64,000 nt of DNA, from NCBI GenBank assembly GCA_023402395.1, contig JAEYGI010000004.1, forward strand, positions 186,001 through 250,000, given 5' to 3'. Numbering within the stretch: the first letter of the stretch is position 1; every line of letters starts with the position of its first letter. Below the pieces are notes generated by a model, which saw only the letters and a program-made list of their open reading frames with translations, did no database searches and was not told the DNA's origin. The translations under genes and the position numbers were made by a program. Source of the stretch: Bacillota bacterium. Its GTDB lineage: Bacteria > Bacillota > UBA4882 > UBA8346. Below, piece by piece: positions 60,785 through 64,000 of the stretch.

Positions 60785-60813
60785 AGGGGAGGGAAAACCT
60801 CCTCTTATTTTTT
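60785..60813 (+). terminator. Terminator after abrB
   Basis: AGGGGAGG (60785-60792) pairs with CCTCCTCT (60798-60805) with one mismatch, followed by TATTTTTT. It overlaps the end of rsmI on the other strand. Confidence 0.75.
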
Positions 60814-61662
60814 ACTTTCGCCGCGATAATCGAGGTACATTCCATAAACCTCCCTGGCGCTCCTCCCCGTCGCTTTAGCGATCTCCTTGAGTTTTTCTTT
60901 TAAACTCCGGTCCGATGCCTCCATTGTGTCAAATAAATGGTTAAAATCATAATTTGTCGAATCTTGTCGAAAAACGTCCGGTTCTCTTTCACCTTCCACT
61001 AGGATGGTGAACTCGCCCCGCGTTTCCTGTTCTGTTATTTTTTGGATGACATCACTAATCATTCCCCTGATGAATTCTTCATGCAATTTCGTCAATTCCC
61101 GGGCCAGGACGACCCGACGCTCCCCGAACACCGTCGCGATATTCTTCAGGGTATGCGTCAGCCGGTGCGGTGCCTCATAGAACCCCAATGTCCCCCGAAA
61201 CGCTTTCAATTCACCCAGCCGTTTCAGTTGCTCCTTGTTCTGACGGGGCAAAAAACCCTCAAACAAAAACGATCCGGTGTCCAGTCCGGACGCGGCTAAA
61301 GCCGTAATAATCGCCGAGGGTCCGGGGATCGGGACCACCTGGATTCCGCGCTGGATGGCGTCAGCGACCAACTGACCGCCGGGGTCCGAGATTCCGGGCA
61401 TTCCGGCGTCGGAGACCAGCGCCACGCTGGTTCCGGTTTCGATCCGTCCGATAATCTCCTGGCTACGCTCGCGTTCATTATGCTGATGATAGCTGACGAG
61501 CGGCTTCCGGATTTCGAAGTGATTCAATAATTTCAAAGTATGACGGGTATCCTCGGCCGCGATTAAGTCGACTTCGTTCAGGATTCGCAAGGCCCGCCGG
61601 CTGATATCCTCCAAGTTGCCGATGGGCGTGGCCACCAGGTATAGGGTTCCGAATGACGTCAT
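60805..61662 (-). CDS. rsmI: 16S rRNA (cytidine1402-2'-O)-methyltransferase
   Basis: RsmI 2'-O-methylates C1402 in the decoding centre. The 285-residue product has the SAM-binding and family motifs GTLYLVATPIGNLEDISRRA, AAEDTRHTLKLLNHF, LVSDAGMPGISDPG and GTLGFYEAPHR. Length is usual. Two Spo0A-box-like sequences lie inside it (see findings). Confidence 0.95.
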   Translation of the reverse strand: MTSFGTLYLVATPIGNLEDISRRALRILNEVDLIAAEDTRHTLKLLNHFEIRKPLVSYHQHNERERSQEIIGRIETGTSVALVSDAGMPGISDPGGQLVADAIQRGIQVVPIPGPSAIITALAASGLDTGSFLFEGFLPRQNKEQLKRLGELKAFRGTLGFYEAPHRLTHTLKNIATVFGERRVVLARELTKLHEEFIRGMISDVIQKITEQETRGEFTILVEGEREPDVFRQDSTNYDFNHLFDTMEASDRSLKEKLKEIAKATGRSAREVYGMYLDYRGESKK

Positions 61663-61683
61663 CGATCCGCTCCTGATTTAATA

Positions 61684-62781
61684 TCATAAATCCAGGGAAG
61701 CTACCAAATTTTCAACAAAAGTCAGGTTCTGGGCTCTCCGGCCGACTGCGACCCGGAAATAATCCCGCTCTAACCCGGCAAAGTTCCGGCAATCTCTTAT
61801 CAGGATTCCCCGTCCTCCCAATTTTGCAACGATGTCGGCCGCGGTAATTCCGGGCATTTCGACCCTGATCAGGTAAAAATTAGCTTCCCATGGATAGACC
61901 GCAATGCCGGGTATTCCGGCCAGCTTCTCTTGTAACCAACGATTTTCCGTAATCAAAAGTTTCCACGAACGGTCCAAAAACGCCCGGTCCAAGACAGCCG
62001 GAAGGATCTGCTGGGCCATCCGGTTGACATTCCATTGGTTTAGCGCGCGTTGAACCACGCGGATTACTTCCGGCGCGGCCATCATGAAGCCCAAACGCAG
62101 TCCGGGAACGGATCCGATTTTAGTCAATGAATTGAAAATGATTAAGCGCGGATGTTGCTCCAACCGGGCGGCCAAGGTCAACTCCAGGATTGGCCCGCAA
62201 AACCACAAAAAAGACTCATCTACGGCCAGCCAGGCCCCGCTGCGTTCCGTCAGCTCAAGCGCTGCCGCGAGCGTGGCCTCGGGCAGCACCCGGCCGGTCG
62301 GGTTGTTGGGCTGGCAAAGGAAGAGCAGATCGCCGGGTACGATTTCCCGTTCCAATACCGAGAGGTCAAGTTGATACTCCGGGCCAAGCAGCAACTGGCG
62401 CAGCGATTTTTCCGCCGCCCCAAAAGCGCGCCGATATTCGGAGAAAGTCGGTTCCAAAACAACAGCCCGCCGGACCGGCAAGGCCTGGGGCAATACCGCA
62501 ATCAACTCGGCCGCCCCGTTGCCTAAGGCGACCCGGGATTCGGGAACCCCGAAGAACGCCGCAATCCGGGCGGCACCATCCGCGGTATAGGGCTGCGGAT
62601 ATTGCCCAATCTTGGGAACTGCCTTCAGCAACTCCCACCATAACCGGGCCGGCGGACCCCAGGGGTTCAAATTGATGCTTAGATCAAGAAACCGGCCGCG
62701 CCGATAGGTCCGGCCGGCCGCGATGATATCCCCGCCATGCCGTTCGCCGGCCGGATCAAAATCAAGGTCCGGCTTATTCAT
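61684..62781 (-). CDS. cobD: CobD-type threonine-phosphate decarboxylase
   Basis: CobD makes (R)-1-amino-2-propanol phosphate, the linker of the cobalamin lower loop. The 365-residue PLP protein has the typical RHGGDIIAAG opening, LDLSINLNPWGPP, LCQPNNPTGRVLP, VDESF and the PLP-lysine in NSLTKIGSVPGLRLGF. Histidinol-phosphate aminotransferases are relatives, but the neighbours cobS and cobU settle the role. Start ATG overlaps the cobS stop by four bases. Confidence 0.93.
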   Translation of the reverse strand: MNKPDLDFDPAGERHGGDIIAAGRTYRRGRFLDLSINLNPWGPPARLWWELLKAVPKIGQYPQPYTADGAARIAAFFGVPESRVALGNGAAELIAVLPQALPVRRAVVLEPTFSEYRRAFGAAEKSLRQLLLGPEYQLDLSVLEREIVPGDLLFLCQPNNPTGRVLPEATLAAALELTERSGAWLAVDESFLWFCGPILELTLAARLEQHPRLIIFNSLTKIGSVPGLRLGFMMAAPEVIRVVQRALNQWNVNRMAQQILPAVLDRAFLDRSWKLLITENRWLQEKLAGIPGIAVYPWEANFYLIRVEMPGITAADIVAKLGGRGILIRDCRNFAGLERDYFRVAVGRRAQNLTFVENLVASLDL

Positions 62782-63503
62782 TGTCCAAGCGCCACCAGTC
62801 CCACCAGAATTATTAATTCAGTCAATTCATTAACAGCACCCAAAATATCGCCGGTAATCCCACCAAATGTGCGACGAATCAGCGGAATCAGCATTAGGAT
62901 TAAGATTCCGGCCACTCCTAGCAGCCAAAGGCTGTGCGGCCATCCTAAACCTACCAGGATCGCCATCCAAAGAGTAGCGGCAAAGATCCCGGCCTGCCGG
63001 TCCCCAATCTCAAACATCCGTAATAACCCCTGGGAGACTGACGGCTGCGTATAGAGCAATACCGCCATTGCCCACCGGGACAGGACCGGGGCGCAGAGCA
63101 ACAACAAAAACGGCGTTCCCACCAGATGCGATAAAGTCAAAACCTTGCCAAGCGCCAAAAAGAGCAACGCAATGCCGCCAAAAGCGCCTAACCGGCTGTC
63201 CTTCATGATCGCCCGGCGCTGTTCGGGAGTATGCCCCCCCAAGCCATCGGCGGTATCGGCGAACCCGTCCCAATGAATGGCGCCGTTCAATGCCACTGCC
63301 CCAAAGACGGTCAGCCAGGCGGCAATTTCGGGTGGAAGGACTCTCCCCAGTCCGTTGACTCCCAGCCAATACAGCGAGGCAAACACCAGGCCGATCAGTG
63401 GAAAGAAGGCGACGGAACCGCCGAAATCGCGGCTTGAGATCTCTTTCGGGCTCACCGGCAATACCGTCAGGAACCCGATGGCGGTCCGGAGCGCTTTAAT
63501 CAT
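62778..63503 (-). CDS. cobS: Adenosylcobinamide-GDP ribazoletransferase (cobalamin synthase)
   Basis: CobS joins adenosylcobinamide-GDP with alpha-ribazole. The 241-residue membrane protein has several hydrophobic helices and the conserved NGAIHWDGFADTADGLGG motif (about residues 74-91) plus MKDSRLGAFGGIALL. Overlaps both neighbours, indicating a coupled cob operon. Confidence 0.95.
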   Translation of the reverse strand: MIKALRTAIGFLTVLPVSPKEISSRDFGGSVAFFPLIGLVFASLYWLGVNGLGRVLPPEIAAWLTVFGAVALNGAIHWDGFADTADGLGGHTPEQRRAIMKDSRLGAFGGIALLFLALGKVLTLSHLVGTPFLLLLCAPVLSRWAMAVLLYTQPSVSQGLLRMFEIGDRQAGIFAATLWMAILVGLGWPHSLWLLGVAGILILMLIPLIRRTFGGITGDILGAVNELTELIILVGLVALGQ

Positions 63504-64000
63504 ACTGATTCCCCTTGATCAATACCGGAATTCCGCTGACGACCAGGTAAACCTGATCGCAGACAGCGGCGATCGTCTGATTGGCGGACCCGGCCAGATC
63601 GCGGTAAAATCTGGCCAACGCATTCTCGGGCACGATTCCCGATCCGACCTCGTTGGTTACCACGATAATATGGGCCGGACTGGCGGCGAGCGCGGCGGCC
63701 AGGGACTCGATCTCGGCCTGAACCGCTCCGGCTTGGTCCGCCGCGCCAGCGGCCGGGTATTTTTGAAAGAGCAGATTGCTCAGGAATAAGGTCAGACAAT
63801 CCAGCAACAGCGTCTGTCCTGGAGCAGCCTCCCGGATCGCGGCCGCCGGATCCAGCGGCACTTCAAGCGTGCGCCATTGGGCCGGCCGGCGCCGGCGGTG
63901 ATTGGCGATTCGTTCCACCATCTCTCCGTCCAACGCTTCGGCGGTGGCCAGGTACAGCACATCTCCCCCCAGCCGCGCCGCCAGGGTTTCGGCGAACCGG
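63496..64000 (-). CDS. cobU: Cobinamide kinase/guanylyltransferase (5' end beyond window)
   Basis: CobU phosphorylates adenosylcobinamide and adds GMP. About 167 codons are visible; the frame runs open off the window edge (RFAETLAARLGGDVLYLATA), so the N-terminus with the P-loop is missing. Visible motifs are IANHRRRRPAQWRTLEVP (guanylylation-site His region), LLLDCLTLFLSNL and VVTNEVGSGIVPENALARFY. It starts the visible cobU-cobS-cobD run on the minus strand. A GTG at 63960 is in frame but is internal. Confidence 0.93.
   Translation of the reverse strand, partial: RFAETLAARLGGDVLYLATAEALDGEMVERIANHRRRRPAQWRTLEVPLDPAAAIREAAPGQTLLLDCLTLFLSNLLFQKYPAAGAADQAGAVQAEIESLAAALAASPAHIIVVTNEVGSGIVPENALARFYRDLAGSANQTIAAVCDQVYLVVSGIPVLIKGNQYD

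Overview
The window looks like chromosomal DNA of a spore-former-type member of the Firmicutes (Bacillota). The signs are: one long Bacillus/Clostridium-style fla operon with FliY and a FlbD/SwrD-type protein; an AbrB gene whose promoter carries Spo0A-like boxes; a T-box leader in front of metS; a Spo0E-like small protein; and a metS-tatD-yabE order like that of Bacillus. An lpxB gene beside a DUF2993-like envelope protein suggests a diderm (lipid A-making) lineage. The affiliation is inferred from gene content only; no species is claimed.

Layout. 1-20,264: minus-strand flagellar operon, read from a sigma-D type promoter at about 20,250 through flgB, flgC, fliE, fliF, fliG, fliH, fliI, fliJ, a MotE/YlxF-like gene, fliK, a TIGR02530-type gene, flbD, motA, motB, fliL, fliM, fliY, cheY, fliO, fliP, fliQ, fliR, flhB and flhA (cut by the window edge). 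The places where flgD and flgE should be hold only decayed remnants. 20,490-33,949: a stand-alone 2-oxoacid acyltransferase, a secreted AGE-type epimerase, an M42 peptidase, an AMIN-domain amidase, pcrA, an MFS transporter, a diguanylate cyclase and a 2-hydroxyacid dehydrogenase. 34,570-40,000: amino acid metabolism (ald with an Lrp-type regulator, ilvE), a Spo0E-like protein, dut and an M16 peptidase. 40,431-46,266: SH3b-GH18 hydrolase, YlxY-like deacetylase, lpxB, a DUF2993-like protein and a MntA-HepT toxin-antitoxin pair. 46,350-55,182: a sugar/uronate-type catabolic locus (FadR-family regulator, 3-hydroxyacid reductase, GHL-type glycoside hydrolase, LplABC-type ABC importer, 2-hydroxyacid dehydrogenase) with a palindromic GntR-type operator at its upstream end. 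55,507-64,000: yabE-like, TatD-linked radical SAM, tatD, metS with T-box, abrB, rsmI, and cobD-cobS-cobU (cobU cut by the edge).

The most unusual signal is in the spacers. Three intergenic regions (23,156-23,575; 34,068-34,403; 45,059-45,310), plus a two-unit fragment at 29,224-29,265, contain degenerate arrays with an exact 21-bp register (20, 16 and 12 units). The sequence family differs at each locus, yet all three are built from small palindromes, and at arrays 1 and 2 the two arms change together. 21 bp is two turns of B-DNA, so the dyads would lie on one face of the helix. I know of no named element that fits. A second, unrelated repeat of about 100 bp with GGGATAAAG/CTTTATCCC ends occurs at about 18.8, 40.0 and 40.3 kb.
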